DNA from: Algisphaera agarilytica
GTDB lineage: Bacteria; Planctomycetota; Phycisphaerae; Phycisphaerales; Phycisphaeraceae
Length of the DNA stretch: 64,000 nt
Assembly: GCF_014207595.1 (NCBI RefSeq)
Contig: NZ_JACHGY010000001.1
Coordinates: forward strand, 1,878,909-1,942,908
Direction: 5' to 3'
The first letter of the stretch is position 1. Each line of letters opens with the position of its first letter. Under the pieces are notes generated by a model. The model saw only the letters and a program-made list of their open reading frames with translations, made no database searches and was not told the DNA's origin. Both the position numbers and the translations under genes were made by a program. Positions 27,564-36,674 of the stretch are shown here, one piece after another.

Positions 27564-28016
27564 GGCCTAAGTCTACCTGTTTCAAGGTGTTTCAGAGCGT
27601 TTCAGATTTGATGGGGAAGTCCCGTAAATTGTTCAGGTCTTTGCCGGAGGGCTCAAGCCCCGTGGGTGGGCCTGCCGATACTTTTGCGGGGCGGTCCAGA
27701 GAATCTCAGGACCTACAAGCTGAATCGGTTGCGTGCTGAATAGTGTACCGCGACCGATTCGAATGACCCGCGATGCGGATGGCTCGGCGTGCAGTGTGGC
27801 GCCGGGGGGTTCCTTCCGCAGGCAAACCGCACTGTCTTCCTTTTAGGAAGATCCGGCGGTGGGTGAGGCCTGAACGAGGTCTCACTCCAAATCCAGGGCA
27901 ACGCCGCCTGAGACCGGCCGAGATCGAGTTGCTTTGACCCCTTGGGGGGAGCCAAAGCAGTGCGAACTCCCGCTCCGAGACGCGTGAACGCCCGCATATG
28001 GAAGCATGTCGGACCG
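27564..28016. other. Intergenic region before the Rrf2 regulator
   Basis: 453 bases between divergent genes. In-frame codons upstream of the Rrf2 ATG (27942-28016) are open but do not look like protein. I see no tRNA and no clear riboswitch. A promoter for the regulator is expected here; a short symmetric stretch (cttccttttaggaag, 27835-27849) is present but too weak to call an operator. Confidence 0.5.
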
Positions 28017-28469
28017 ATGAAATTGACCAAGACCTCCGCCCAAGCCGCTCTGGCGATGGGTTATCTCGCTGAGCAGACCGCCACCCGCCCCACCCAAGCC
28101 CGTCAGGTGGCTGAGCACCTGGGTATCCCGACCGATTCCACCCTCAAGATCCTGCAGACCCTTGTCCGTCAGCAATTGCTGCGTAGCCAACTCGGCCGCA
28201 GCGGCGGCTACCAGATGCTGGTTCCCGCCGAGTACATCTCCTTGCTGCAGATCGTTGAAGCCATCGACGGCCCGATCAACACCGAACTGCCGCTGGACAG
28301 CCCGTCCCCCGAAGTGGAAGGCCGGCTCTCGTTGCTGCACGACGTCTGCATGCGTTCGACCGAGCACCTGCGCCGCGAACTCTCGAGCGTCACCGTGGCC
28401 GACCTGATGAACGCCGCGAAATCCGGGGCCCCGGTCCTCACGCCGGCGTCCTACGCCATCGCGGGTTAA
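28017..28469 (+). CDS. Rrf2-family transcriptional regulator
   Basis: 150 residues from ATG 28017. The family N-terminus is clear: MKLTKTSAQAALAMGYLAEQ, winged-helix segment ARQVAEHLGIPTDSTLKILQTLVRQQLLRSQLGRSGGYQM and the wing GG. The C-terminal part has a single Cys (HDVCMRS) where IscR- or NsrR-type members have three cysteine ligands, so binding of an iron-sulfur cluster by the usual set is unlikely. It lies 163 bases upstream of cheW on the same strand. Whether it controls the che operon is unknown. Confidence 0.82.
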   Translation: MKLTKTSAQAALAMGYLAEQTATRPTQARQVAEHLGIPTDSTLKILQTLVRQQLLRSQLGRSGGYQMLVPAEYISLLQIVEAIDGPINTELPLDSPSPEVEGRLSLLHDVCMRSTEHLRRELSSVTVADLMNAAKSGAPVLTPASYAIAG

Positions 28470-28632
28470 AGGTTGAGTATCCACTGCTCCACCCGATAAC
28501 GCATAGCGTCTATGGAGGCGTGGTTGATAACTGGGGGTTTACCTAAACCGCTTCGTTGTGCAATCCGATCAGTCAAAAGGATATGGGTAGCCCCGTAATG
28601 AGACGCGGCCCCATCCAGAGTGAGGCTGATGG

Positions 28633-29142
28633 ATGAGTGAGCACGAAACGACCAACGACTTCTTGGAAGAGGATAACGATCACGATCTGTTGCAACTTGT
28701 GAGTTTTGAGATCGGCGTTGAGGAGTACGCCATCCCGATCCTCGCAGTTCAGGAGATCAACCGGATGATGCCGATCACCCGGGTGCCTCACTCCCCCGCC
28801 GCGGTGGAGGGTGTGATCAATCTGCGTGGCCGGATCATCCCCGTTATCGACATGCGTAAACGCTTCGGCCTCAAGCCTTCGGCCGACGAGGGCGATGCCC
28901 GTGTCATCGTGGTCGAAGTAGGCAATGTCGGCCGAGTGATCGGCTTCACCGTCGACCGCGTGCATGAAGTGCTCCGTCTCGACAAGACCATTATCGACCC
29001 TGCCCCGACCGCCGGCAACGGCGTCAAGGCCGACTTCATCTGCGGGGTGGGCAAACTCGAGGATCGGCTGTTGATCCTGATCGATCTCGAACGGCTGTTC
29101 ACCCGCGAAGACTTCATCGACGCCAACGGCCTCGCCGCCTGA
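28633..29142 (+). CDS. cheW: Chemotaxis coupling protein CheW
   Basis: 169 residues. One CheW SH3-like domain: LVSFEIGVEEYAIPILAVQEI, the conserved INLRGRIIPVIDMRKRFGL, and FTVDRVHEVLRL. CheW bridges chemoreceptors and the kinase CheA at the inner membrane. It is the first gene of a six-gene che operon. A short acidic N-terminal tail precedes the domain. Confidence 0.93.
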   Translation: MSEHETTNDFLEEDNDHDLLQLVSFEIGVEEYAIPILAVQEINRMMPITRVPHSPAAVEGVINLRGRIIPVIDMRKRFGLKPSADEGDARVIVVEVGNVGRVIGFTVDRVHEVLRLDKTIIDPAPTAGNGVKADFICGVGKLEDRLLILIDLERLFTREDFIDANGLAA

Positions 29143-29213
29143 CCCCCGAACCTCTCCACGCGTGGGATCACCAAGCCCGCGACACCTCTCTGTATTCCGA
29201 GCCAGGACCCATC

Positions 29214-30065
29214 ATGCCCACGACCAAACGGCTAACCCTCTCCGACGCACAGTTCGAAACACTCCGCAAGGTCGTCTATGACCGCTCGGGCATCCACTTC
29301 CAAGACTCCAAGAAGTACGTCCTCGAGTCGCGGCTGTCGCGCCGCCTCGAAGAGCTTGAGTTCGACGACTACGACCAGTACCTAATGTTCCTGACCTCCG
29401 GCCCGTACCAGACCGACGAATTCCAGGAGATGTTCAACCGCATCACCATCAACGAGACCAGCTTCTTCCGCAACGAACCGCAACTCGACGTGTTCGAGCA
29501 GCGCATCCTGCCCGAGATCCTCGAGAAGCGCAAGAGCAGCAAGACGCTGCGTCTCTGGTCCGCCGCGTGTTCCTCTGGCGAAGAGCCCTACACCCTGGCC
29601 ATGATCCTGCACCGCTCGCTGGGTATCCGCCTGGCGGACTGGAAGATCGAGATCCTGGGCACCGACATCTCCGAGAAGGTCCTGAACATCGCCAACGGCG
29701 GCCGCTATCCGCACTACGCGGTGAAGTCCACCAACCCGATGGTGCTGTCGCGTTATTTCAAGCAGGAAGGCCGTGAGTACATCCTCGACCCCGAGATCAT
29801 GAGCATGGTCCACTTCGAGAAGCTCAATCTCAAAGACACCTACGCCGCCCGGCGGTTCGGCACGTTCGACGTGATTTTCTGCCGCAACGTGATGATCTAC
29901 TTCGACGACCAGATGAAGACCAACTGCGTGAAGATGTTCCACAAACAGCTTGCCGACGACGGCACGCTGATGATCGGGCACAGCGAATCGCTGCGAAACC
30001 TCGACGTGAAATTCACCCAACTCAACATCCCCCAAGGCTTCGCGTATCAAAAATCCGACGCCTAA
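29214..30065 (+). CDS. cheR: Chemoreceptor glutamate methyltransferase CheR
   Basis: 283 residues. N-terminal all-helical CheR_N (residues ~8-65), then a SAM-dependent methyltransferase domain with RITINETSFFRN, the SAM motif LWSAACSSGEEPYTLAM, LGTDIS and VIFCRNVMIYFD. The C-terminal MIGHSESL segment is also typical. It methylates receptor glutamates during adaptation and is opposed by the CheB encoded downstream. No TPR extension or C-terminal pentapeptide-binding insert is visible beyond the usual beta-subdomain. Confidence 0.93.
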   Translation: MPTTKRLTLSDAQFETLRKVVYDRSGIHFQDSKKYVLESRLSRRLEELEFDDYDQYLMFLTSGPYQTDEFQEMFNRITINETSFFRNEPQLDVFEQRILPEILEKRKSSKTLRLWSAACSSGEEPYTLAMILHRSLGIRLADWKIEILGTDISEKVLNIANGGRYPHYAVKSTNPMVLSRYFKQEGREYILDPEIMSMVHFEKLNLKDTYAARRFGTFDVIFCRNVMIYFDDQMKTNCVKMFHKQLADDGTLMIGHSESLRNLDVKFTQLNIPQGFAYQKSDA

Positions 30066-30107
30066 TCACGCCCGACCCACCGCATCGAGCGAAAAGAGAG
30101 AATCACG

Positions 30108-32426
30108 ATGAACGACATGGACGCCAGCCTGCTACAGGATTTCCTCACCGAGTCTTCGGAGCTGATCGAGCAGCTCGACCAAGATCTGGTCACCCTCGAG
30201 TCCGCGCCCGAGTCCGAGCAGGGCGACATCTGCAACAGCTGCTTCCGTGCGCTGCACACCATCAAGGGCGCCGCAGGCTTCCTGGGGCTTGAGCCCGTGA
30301 TCGAGTTCGCCCACGCCGCGGAAGACGCGCTCAACCGCCTGCGCAGGGGCGAAGTCGCGGTGAGTGCCCAGGTGATGGACCTGCTGCTGCAGTCGGCGGA
30401 TGTGGTCCGCGGACAGATCGAACAGCTCGCCGCCGGCGAATCGCCGAGCCCGGCCGACCCCGCCCTCATCGCCGCCCTTAACGCCATCGGCAGCGACGAC
30501 GCCGGCGCGGACGCTTCGGCGTCTACGGATGACGCGCAGGAAACCGATGCATCTTCCGAAAACGACGCCGAGCCCGGCGAGCCCCTCGAGCTCGGCCCGC
30601 AAAAGATGGACCTGATCGAGTTCATGGTCACCGACCTGCAGGACTACTCGGCCCAGCTCACCGACACCATCCGTCAGGTCACCAACGACGCGACCCGCTC
30701 CGAGGCCGCTGAGCAGCTCGGCGAGATCGCCGACAACATGGTCAAGACCGCCGACTTCTTCGAGCTCGACGACCTGACCGCGGTAACCCAGCTCATGTTC
30801 GAGGTCGCGCCGAAGCTCAACGACCTGTCGTCTGAACTCGTCGCGGAAATCGAAGTGCGTCTGCGTGCGGCCAAGTGGATCATCGACAAGCAGGCCGAGG
30901 CGCTGGGCAAACTCCGTGTGTTGTCCTGGCCGTTGGAGACGTTCCTGCAACGCCTGAGCCAGCTCGCCGACGGGGAACCCCTGGACGCCGACTTCGCCAC
31001 GAAACACGGCGGCGAGGTCGAGCAGCTGCTGATCCTCGATGGCATCGTGGACGAGCCCGCCGCGGCCGAGGTGCTCGACGATATCGCCGGCAAGATCGAG
31101 CCCGCCGAATCCGAAACCCCTGCCCCGCCCCAGGCCAACGAGCCCGCGGCCCCCGCTGCGCCCCAGGCCGCCCCGAAGGCCGCCAAAGAGCCGGGCCCCA
31201 AAACCGCGGCCCAGGTCGAGCAGACCATCCGCGTTGAAGTCGGCCGGCTCGAGTCGCTGCTGAACCTCGTCGGCCAGTTGGTGCTGAATAAGAACCGCGT
31301 GGTCGCGCTCAGCCGAACGGTGGGTGAGGCCGGCATCGAGCAAGAACTCAGTGAATCCTTCGCCGAGGCCGCCGGCGACCTGGATCGCCTCACCAGCGAA
31401 CTCCAGGTCGGTGTGATGCGCACCCGCATGCAGCCGCTCGCTAAGCTGTTTGATCGCTACCCCCGGGTTATCCGCGACATCGCCCGCCACACCGACAAGA
31501 AGATCAACCTCGAGATCGTTGGCAAAGACACCGAGGTCGACAAGTCCGTCCTCGAGCTCCTGGCCGACCCGTTGGTCCACATCCTCCGCAACTCGGCCGA
31601 CCACGGCATCGAGTTGCCCACCACCCGTGCAGACAACGGCAAGACCGAAGAGGGCACGATCAGCCTCTCGGCCGAGCACCAGGGCAGCCACGTCCGCGTC
31701 GCCATCACCGACGACGGCAAGGGCCTCTCACGCCAGGTCATCGGTGGCAAGGCGATCGAGAAGGGTCTGGTCACGCCCGAGGCGTTGGCCAACCTCGCCG
31801 ACGAAGAAGTTTTCCGCTTCATCTTCGAGGCCGGCTTCTCCACCGCCGCCCAGGTCTCCGACCTCTCGGGCCGCGGCGTGGGCATGGACGTGGTCCGCAC
31901 CAACATCAGCAAGCTCAACGGCGCGATCAACATCATGTCGACCGAGGGCCAGGGCACGACGATCGAGATCCTCATCCCGCTGACCGTCGCCATCATGCCC
32001 GCGATGATGATCGAGTCTGACTCCGACCAGTACGCGATCCCGCTGCAGAGCATCGTCGAGATCATCCGCCCCGAAGACGCATCGATCTCTTCGATCCAGG
32101 GGCAACAGGTCGTGCGGTTGCGCGACAGCGTGCTGCCGCTCATCGATCTGCGCGACCGCTTGGGCCAGCCCCCGCTGCCGCCCGAGCAGCGTTTCGCGGT
32201 CGTGGTCAAGGTCGGTGCACAGCAGATCGGCCTCGTGGTCGACGGCCTGATCGGGCAGCAGGAAATCGTCATCAAACCGCTCGAAGACGGCTACACCGAG
32301 GGCGGGCCGTTCTCCGGTGCCACCATCCGCGAAGACGGCCGGGTGTGCCTGATCCTCGACGTGATCCAGCTCATCAAGACCCCTTGCGGCACGCCTCAGC
32401 CTCACGGCGACCGGGCGGCCGCGTAA
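30108..32426 (+). CDS. cheA: Chemotaxis histidine kinase CheA
   Basis: 772 residues. Hpt domain at the N-terminus with phosphorylated H50 in FRALHTIKGAAGFLG. A long second region (~165-330) may be a divergent helical domain; a canonical CheY-binding P2 is not obvious. An Ala/Pro-rich linker (~330-370) leads to the dimerisation helices (IRVEVGRLESLLNLVGQLV), the ATPase with N-box PLVHILRNSADHGIE, G1 DDGKGLS and G2 GRGVGMDVVRTN, and a C-terminal CheW-like domain. All catalytic boxes are intact. Receptor-controlled phosphoryl donor for CheY and CheB. It follows cheR by 42 bases. Confidence 0.93.
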   Translation: MNDMDASLLQDFLTESSELIEQLDQDLVTLESAPESEQGDICNSCFRALHTIKGAAGFLGLEPVIEFAHAAEDALNRLRRGEVAVSAQVMDLLLQSADVVRGQIEQLAAGESPSPADPALIAALNAIGSDDAGADASASTDDAQETDASSENDAEPGEPLELGPQKMDLIEFMVTDLQDYSAQLTDTIRQVTNDATRSEAAEQLGEIADNMVKTADFFELDDLTAVTQLMFEVAPKLNDLSSELVAEIEVRLRAAKWIIDKQAEALGKLRVLSWPLETFLQRLSQLADGEPLDADFATKHGGEVEQLLILDGIVDEPAAAEVLDDIAGKIEPAESETPAPPQANEPAAPAAPQAAPKAAKEPGPKTAAQVEQTIRVEVGRLESLLNLVGQLVLNKNRVVALSRTVGEAGIEQELSESFAEAAGDLDRLTSELQVGVMRTRMQPLAKLFDRYPRVIRDIARHTDKKINLEIVGKDTEVDKSVLELLADPLVHILRNSADHGIELPTTRADNGKTEEGTISLSAEHQGSHVRVAITDDGKGLSRQVIGGKAIEKGLVTPEALANLADEEVFRFIFEAGFSTAAQVSDLSGRGVGMDVVRTNISKLNGAINIMSTEGQGTTIEILIPLTVAIMPAMMIESDSDQYAIPLQSIVEIIRPEDASISSIQGQQVVRLRDSVLPLIDLRDRLGQPPLPPEQRFAVVVKVGAQQIGLVVDGLIGQQEIVIKPLEDGYTEGGPFSGATIREDGRVCLILDVIQLIKTPCGTPQPHGDRAAA

Positions 32427-32549
32427 TCCATGAAACCTCGGGTTGGGCGTGAATCGTCGCCCCGCCCCAGCCGATAGAGAAAAAGGTCGTGCACTGAGGA
32501 CCGATCCCCGCAACCACCATCTGTACTCATATTCATCCAGGAGAGCCCT

Positions 32550-33029
32550 GTGGACAGCCAATTCATCATCCCGTTCATTGATTCGGTGACCAACGTCTTC
32601 GAGACGATGCTCCAGCTCAAGGTGGAAGTCGGCACCCCGTCGATCAAGCCCGCCGAGTCCGAATCGCACGACGTGTCCGGCATCATCGGCATGTCCGGCG
32701 ACGTCGAAGGCACCATCGTCCTGGGCTTCCCCACCGCCAGCGCCGAACGCGCGGTCGCTGTCTTCACCGGTATGGAGATGGACTCGAAGCACGAAGACTT
32801 CGCCGACGCCATCGGCGAGCTGGTCAACATGGTCTCCGGCGGCGCCAAGGCCAAGTTCACCGATCGTAAGGTCAGCATCACCTGCCCCTCGGTCATCGTC
32901 GGCCAGCACCACACGGTCACCGGCCGCAAAGACATACTTACCATCCACATTCCGGTCGAATGCGACCTGGGCAACTTCAGTGTCGATGTTTCGATCCGCG
33001 ACGCCCTGGCCTCCGAAGCCGCCGCGTAA
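32550..33029 (+). CDS. cheX: CheX-type CheY-P phosphatase
   Basis: 159 residues from a GTG start with AGGAG 6 nt upstream. The CheC/CheX fold is recognised from FIIPFIDSVTNVFETML, GIIGMSGDVEGTIVLGFP and the phosphatase helix FADAIGELVNMVSGGAK, where the E..N pair inserts into the CheY active site. It carries one such helix, as CheX does, rather than the two of CheC. It would remove phosphate from the CheY encoded 100 bases downstream. No cheZ, cheC or cheD is present in this operon. Confidence 0.87.
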   Translation: MDSQFIIPFIDSVTNVFETMLQLKVEVGTPSIKPAESESHDVSGIIGMSGDVEGTIVLGFPTASAERAVAVFTGMEMDSKHEDFADAIGELVNMVSGGAKAKFTDRKVSITCPSVIVGQHHTVTGRKDILTIHIPVECDLGNFSVDVSIRDALASEAAA

Positions 33030-33130
33030 CGATTCCACCTCTTGTGGAGCCACCCGATTTACCCCAACCCGGCCTGCCGCTCAAAGCCCCGCCGCCAACC
33101 CGATCCATTTGATCCGACGAGGACACACTC

Positions 33131-33499
33131 ATGAAAGTGCTACTGGTAGACGATTCGAAAACGATGCGCAACATCCAGCGTGGCATCCTGACCCAGCTCG
33201 GCTACAGCCAGATCGAAGAGGCGGTGGACGGCCAGGACGCCTTGGATAAAGTCACGTCGTTCTGCCCCGAGCTGATCCTGCTGGACTGGAACATGCCCAA
33301 CATGGACGGCATCACCTTCATCAAGGAATACCGCAGCAGCGGCGCTACCACCCCCGTGATTATGGTCACCACCGAAGCCGAGAAGTCGCGCGTCGTGGAA
33401 GCCATCAAGGCCGGCGTGAACAACTACGTTGTCAAGCCGTTTACCCCAGATATTCTGAGTCAACGTATCCAGGAAACGCTCAGCAGAGCTGCGGCCTAA
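33131..33499 (+). CDS. cheY: Chemotaxis response regulator CheY
   Basis: 122 residues, a stand-alone receiver domain. Acid pocket D7/D8, phosphoacceptor D52 in LILLDWNMPNMDG, T80/T81 in VIMVTTEAEKS and K102 in YVVKPFTPD. GAGG lies a few bases before the ATG. Phosphorylated CheY would bind the flagellar switch; no flagellar gene is in the window. Confidence 0.92.
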   Translation: MKVLLVDDSKTMRNIQRGILTQLGYSQIEEAVDGQDALDKVTSFCPELILLDWNMPNMDGITFIKEYRSSGATTPVIMVTTEAEKSRVVEAIKAGVNNYVVKPFTPDILSQRIQETLSRAAA

Positions 33500-33571
33500 C
33501 CGCGCCGGGTGGCCGGTCGGGGTGATAGGTCCGGGGTGTGTAAATTAGTACAGTCAACGGAGACGTGTGCG

Positions 33572-34618
33572 ATGCGCATTCTGATCACAGATGACTCGGC
33601 CTTCATGCGGCTGGCGATCGGCCGGACGCTGGCGGAACAGCCCGACTTCGAGATCGTCGGCCGGGCCTGCGACGGCCGCGAGGCCGTCCGGCTCGCCAAG
33701 GAGCTCCGGCCCGACGTCATCACCATGGACATCGAGATGCCGGAGATGGACGGGTTGACCGCGCTCCGCCGGATCATGCGTGAAGCGCCGACTCAGGTGC
33801 TCATGTGTTCCACGCTGACGACCGAGGGGTCTTATCAATCGCTGCAGGCCCTGCGCTTGGGCGCGGCCGATGTCATACCAAAGCAGCTCAGTGCTGATCC
33901 GCAGGTCAAGCAGCGTTTTCTCGACGACCTGGTCCGCCGGGTCCGGGGGCTGGGCGAGAGCAACCGCCACAAACAGCAATCGTCGGACGTCGCGCCTGCG
34001 GTGTCGGACGCGCTGCCCGAGATCGATGCGTCGCGGATGGAGATGGTCTGCATCGCGTCTTCGACGGGCGGGCCGCCGGTGCTGGAAACACTGCTGCCCA
34101 GCCTGCCGGCCACGCTGCACATACCGGTGGTGGTGGGTCAGCACATGCCCCGGCTGTTCACCGAATCGATGTCACGTCGTCTTAACGACATCTGCCCGCT
34201 GCCTGTGATCCACGCCGAGAACGGGATGGAACTCGAAGCGGGCAAGGTCTACATCGCCCCCGGCGAAACCCACACCCATATCGAACGCGTGTCGTTGGCC
34301 AAGTGCGGCCTGCGCATGAGCGACGAACCGCGCGAGTCGTTGTATAAACCCTCGGCCGACGTATTGTTCGAAACCGCCGCGAAAGTCTGCCAGCAACGCG
34401 TGCTGGGCATCATCCTGACCGGTATCGGCGACGATGGATTGAAAGGGGCCCGGGCCCTCCACGAATGCGGTGCCCCCCTTCTCGCCCAGGACCGCTATTC
34501 TTGCGTGGTCTACGGCATGCCGCGCGTGGTCGCCGAAGCGGGCTATGCCACCGCGTCACTCACGCCGGACGACATCGCCAAGACACTGAGCGGTCTGACC
34601 GCTCGCGCCGCAGCGTGA
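33572..34618 (+). CDS. cheB: Chemotaxis methylesterase/deamidase CheB
   Basis: 348 residues from ATG 33572; an upstream in-frame ATG lacks a ribosome site. Receiver domain with D53 in VITMDIEMPEMDG, then a linker, then the CheB esterase with catalytic Ser in IASSTGGPPVLE, His in VVGQHMPRLFTESM and Asp in LTGIGDDGLKGA. It removes methyl groups from receptor glutamates and is activated by CheA. Last gene of the operon; a family B hairpin starts 24 bases after its stop. Confidence 0.93.
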   Translation: MRILITDDSAFMRLAIGRTLAEQPDFEIVGRACDGREAVRLAKELRPDVITMDIEMPEMDGLTALRRIMREAPTQVLMCSTLTTEGSYQSLQALRLGAADVIPKQLSADPQVKQRFLDDLVRRVRGLGESNRHKQQSSDVAPAVSDALPEIDASRMEMVCIASSTGGPPVLETLLPSLPATLHIPVVVGQHMPRLFTESMSRRLNDICPLPVIHAENGMELEAGKVYIAPGETHTHIERVSLAKCGLRMSDEPRESLYKPSADVLFETAAKVCQQRVLGIILTGIGDDGLKGARALHECGAPLLAQDRYSCVVYGMPRVVAEAGYATASLTPDDIAKTLSGLTARAAA

Positions 34619-34641
34619 ACAATCGAAATGTAACTCAGAGT

Positions 34642-34694
34642 ACGACACGTCAGCGAGTGACAAGGCGATGCACTTGCTGACGCTTCGTGCTCGG
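34642..34694. repeat. Dispersed palindrome family B, copy 2
   Basis: Left arm acgacacgtcagcgagtga, right arm tgcacttgctgacgcttcgt followed by gctcgg; the pairing is imperfect on the left. It lies between the convergent ends of cheB and the neuC-like gene, where a bidirectional terminator is needed. Confidence 0.65.
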
Positions 34695-34714
34695 CGATGG
34701 GTTGGTATTACCGC

Positions 34715-35788
34715 TTAGTACGCATTGCGTTTACGCACCGGGATTTGTTCGATGCGTAGGCTCGCCAGCGATTGGGCGATCTGCTGGCCGGTTTCGCCAC
34801 GGCCGTAGGGTTGGCGGAAGCGTCGCGTGTTGAGGCCGAGAGTTTGTTGGATCGCTTGGGTGACGCCGCGCTTCCCGTAGCCACAGGAAACCACGGAGTT
34901 GGGCGTTTCCCGTCCGCCTTGCCGCGGGCCGATGTTGACCGCGGGTGTCTTGCAGACGGCGGCTTCGATCAGTCCGGCGGAGGAGTTGCCCACGATCAAC
35001 CGAGCGGCTTTGAGACGGGCGATGAATTCGTGGCGTGGCAGGTGATCCACGACTTCGACGCCAGCTTCGTGGATCGCTTGCGCGATGCCGTTGCGGCCGG
35101 GGTCGTGATTGGGGGCCATGACTAGGCGGGAGAACTTGGCGGTGGCTTGCAGTGTGCCACGCATGCGCTGGTGTTCGGTGGCGTCGTCGTCCCCGATGGG
35201 GTGCTGCATGACGATGATCTCGGGTGCGTCTTCCGCTGGGGCGATGTCGCTCAGGCCATCCGCCGCGGGTGAGCCGTGGTTGAAGACCGTGGCGGGGTCT
35301 TCCCCCATGCGGATGAGGCGTTTGCGGCTCTGAGCGGTGGCAGGGAAGTGCAGGTGGGCGAGTTTGCTGATCGCGTGGCGCATCGCTTCGTCGGCCACGC
35401 CCTCGGCCCGGTCGCCGCCGTGCAGGTGGGCGACGCGGATCCCGGCGATCGATGCTGTGCTCGCCGCGGCAAACGCTTCGATACGGTCGCCTAGCACGAG
35501 CACCACATCGGGCTTGAGCTGCGCAAACGCCTCGGCAAATACACTGATGCCCCGCCCCGTCGCTACCGCGTCGTGATGCCGCCCCACGCGATCCGGCTTC
35601 TGCATCCGCACCTTCGCCGCGATTGGGAAGGCGATGTCTTGGTGTGTTCCGGTGACAAGGTGCATCCCCGCCGCAACGCATTGAAGCGAGAGCTTGGGGT
35701 GCGCGTCGATGGCGCGCATCACGGTTTCGAGCAGGCCGTACTCGGCCCGCGTCCCGGTGACGACTGCGATGTTGCGGGGTGACGCCAT
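34715..35788 (-). CDS. neuC: UDP-N-acetylglucosamine 2-epimerase (hydrolysing), NeuC-like
   Basis: 357 residues from ATG 35788; in-frame codons upstream are the translation of a hairpin and were excluded. GT-B-fold epimerase features: VVTGTRAEYGLLETVM at the N-terminus, VLVLGDRIEAFAAA, VAHLHGGDRAEG, and LIVGNSSAGLIEAAVCKTPAVNIGPRQGGRE in the UDP site. The enzyme releases ManNAc (or the diacetyl-bacillosamine equivalent for legionaminic acid), the first step toward nonulosonic acids. It is the last gene of the maf-SPASM-neuA-neuC group. No neuB synthase is adjacent. The precise sugar cannot be decided here. Confidence 0.82.
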   Translation of the reverse strand: MASPRNIAVVTGTRAEYGLLETVMRAIDAHPKLSLQCVAAGMHLVTGTHQDIAFPIAAKVRMQKPDRVGRHHDAVATGRGISVFAEAFAQLKPDVVLVLGDRIEAFAAASTASIAGIRVAHLHGGDRAEGVADEAMRHAISKLAHLHFPATAQSRKRLIRMGEDPATVFNHGSPAADGLSDIAPAEDAPEIIVMQHPIGDDDATEHQRMRGTLQATAKFSRLVMAPNHDPGRNGIAQAIHEAGVEVVDHLPRHEFIARLKAARLIVGNSSAGLIEAAVCKTPAVNIGPRQGGRETPNSVVSCGYGKRGVTQAIQQTLGLNTRRFRQPYGRGETGQQIAQSLASLRIEQIPVRKRNAY

Positions 35789-35799
35789 GAGCAAGGCCT

Positions 35800-35862
35800 G
35801 TAGGGTGGGCACCGCCCACCACGAAGCGGCAAGATCGGCGCGGTGGGCGGTGCCCACCCTAC
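35800..35862. repeat. Perfect 21-bp inverted repeat inside the operon
   Basis: Arms 35800-35820 and 35842-35862 are exact reverse complements (core gggtgggcaccgcccacc) around a 21-base loop. The hairpin fills most of the 94-base gap between neuA and neuC. It has no U tract, so attenuation, mRNA processing or a mobile palindrome are all possible. Confidence 0.85.
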
Positions 35863-35882
35863 GCCTTTGAATAACTACAAGT

Positions 35883-36602
35883 TCACCCTGCCGCCCGGCC
35901 GCGTTCCTCGGCCTGCAGCTTCAGCGTGGCCTCGGCGACGATCAGGTCTTTGGCTTCGTCGATGTCGATCACTTCGCCGGGCTCGGTGACGACGACACGA
36001 CGGTCGGTGCCGAGGAAGGCGTGGGGGTTGGCCGGGTCGATCTTGAACAGGCTCTCGCGGGTGACGGCGATGACGCCGCCGTCGAGCTGATACAGCGGCG
36101 GCAGGTCTTGCCGGCGGTAGACGCTGTTGGGCTCGTAGGGCTCCATCACGTCGTCGTTCTCGCCGGTGAGCGACTTCATCCAGTAGGGGTGGTGCTTGCC
36201 GACGGGGCAGACGGACTGGACCGAGTCGCAGCCGGTCTCGATGAGCTTGTCGAGGGCGCGTTGGGTCAGGTCGTCGGGGCGGACGGGCACGTTGCCGTAG
36301 AGGATCACGATGTGCTCGTGGTTGCCGATGATCGAGGTCACGGCGTGCCGGGCGGCGGCGTCGACGGTTGCGGTGTCGTGGGCAAACTCGTACGGCCGGG
36401 TGACGACTTCGACGCCCAGGTGTCGGCCGATCTGCGACATCTCGTTGCTGTCGGTGGACAGCAGGATGCGGTCGAGGCCGGGGGTTTCGAGGGCGTGTTC
36501 GATGGTCCACGCCAGGCAGGGCTTGCCGGCGACGGGGAGTTGATTTTTGTGCGGCAGGCCTTTGCTGCCGGCACGGGCGAGGATCACAGCGAGAGCGTTC
36601 AT
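35883..36602 (-). CDS. neuA: NeuA-like CMP-nonulosonate cytidylyltransferase
   Basis: 239 residues, the typical size. N-terminal nucleotide-binding loop ALAVILARAGSKGLPHKN with the conserved RxGSKG, then LPVAGKPCLAWTIEHAL, ILLSTDSNEM, ILYGNVPVRPDDL and LYQLDGGVIAVTRESLF, with IDIDEAKDL near the end. It activates a nonulosonic acid (sialic, legionaminic or pseudaminic acid) with CTP. KDO cytidylyltransferase KdsB is a relative, but the spacing and the NeuC neighbour favour the NeuA/PseF group. Confidence 0.82.
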   Translation of the reverse strand: MNALAVILARAGSKGLPHKNQLPVAGKPCLAWTIEHALETPGLDRILLSTDSNEMSQIGRHLGVEVVTRPYEFAHDTATVDAAARHAVTSIIGNHEHIVILYGNVPVRPDDLTQRALDKLIETGCDSVQSVCPVGKHHPYWMKSLTGENDDVMEPYEPNSVYRRQDLPPLYQLDGGVIAVTRESLFKIDPANPHAFLGTDRRVVVTEPGEVIDIDEAKDLIVAEATLKLQAEERGRAAG

Positions 36603-36674
36603 GGATTGTTTTCGTTCGCCGGGTATCGGCGTTGCAGATGGTAGTGTTATTTATCAATGCATTATCAATATCGG

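Noticed and set aside
27564-28016. tRNA or riboswitch in the gap
   Set aside because: I searched by eye for cloverleaf and known riboswitch cores and found none; a covariance-model scan would be decisive.
35789-35857. N-terminal extension of NeuC
   Set aside because: These codons are the translation of one arm and the loop of the perfect hairpin; the protein pattern begins at MASPRNIAVV.
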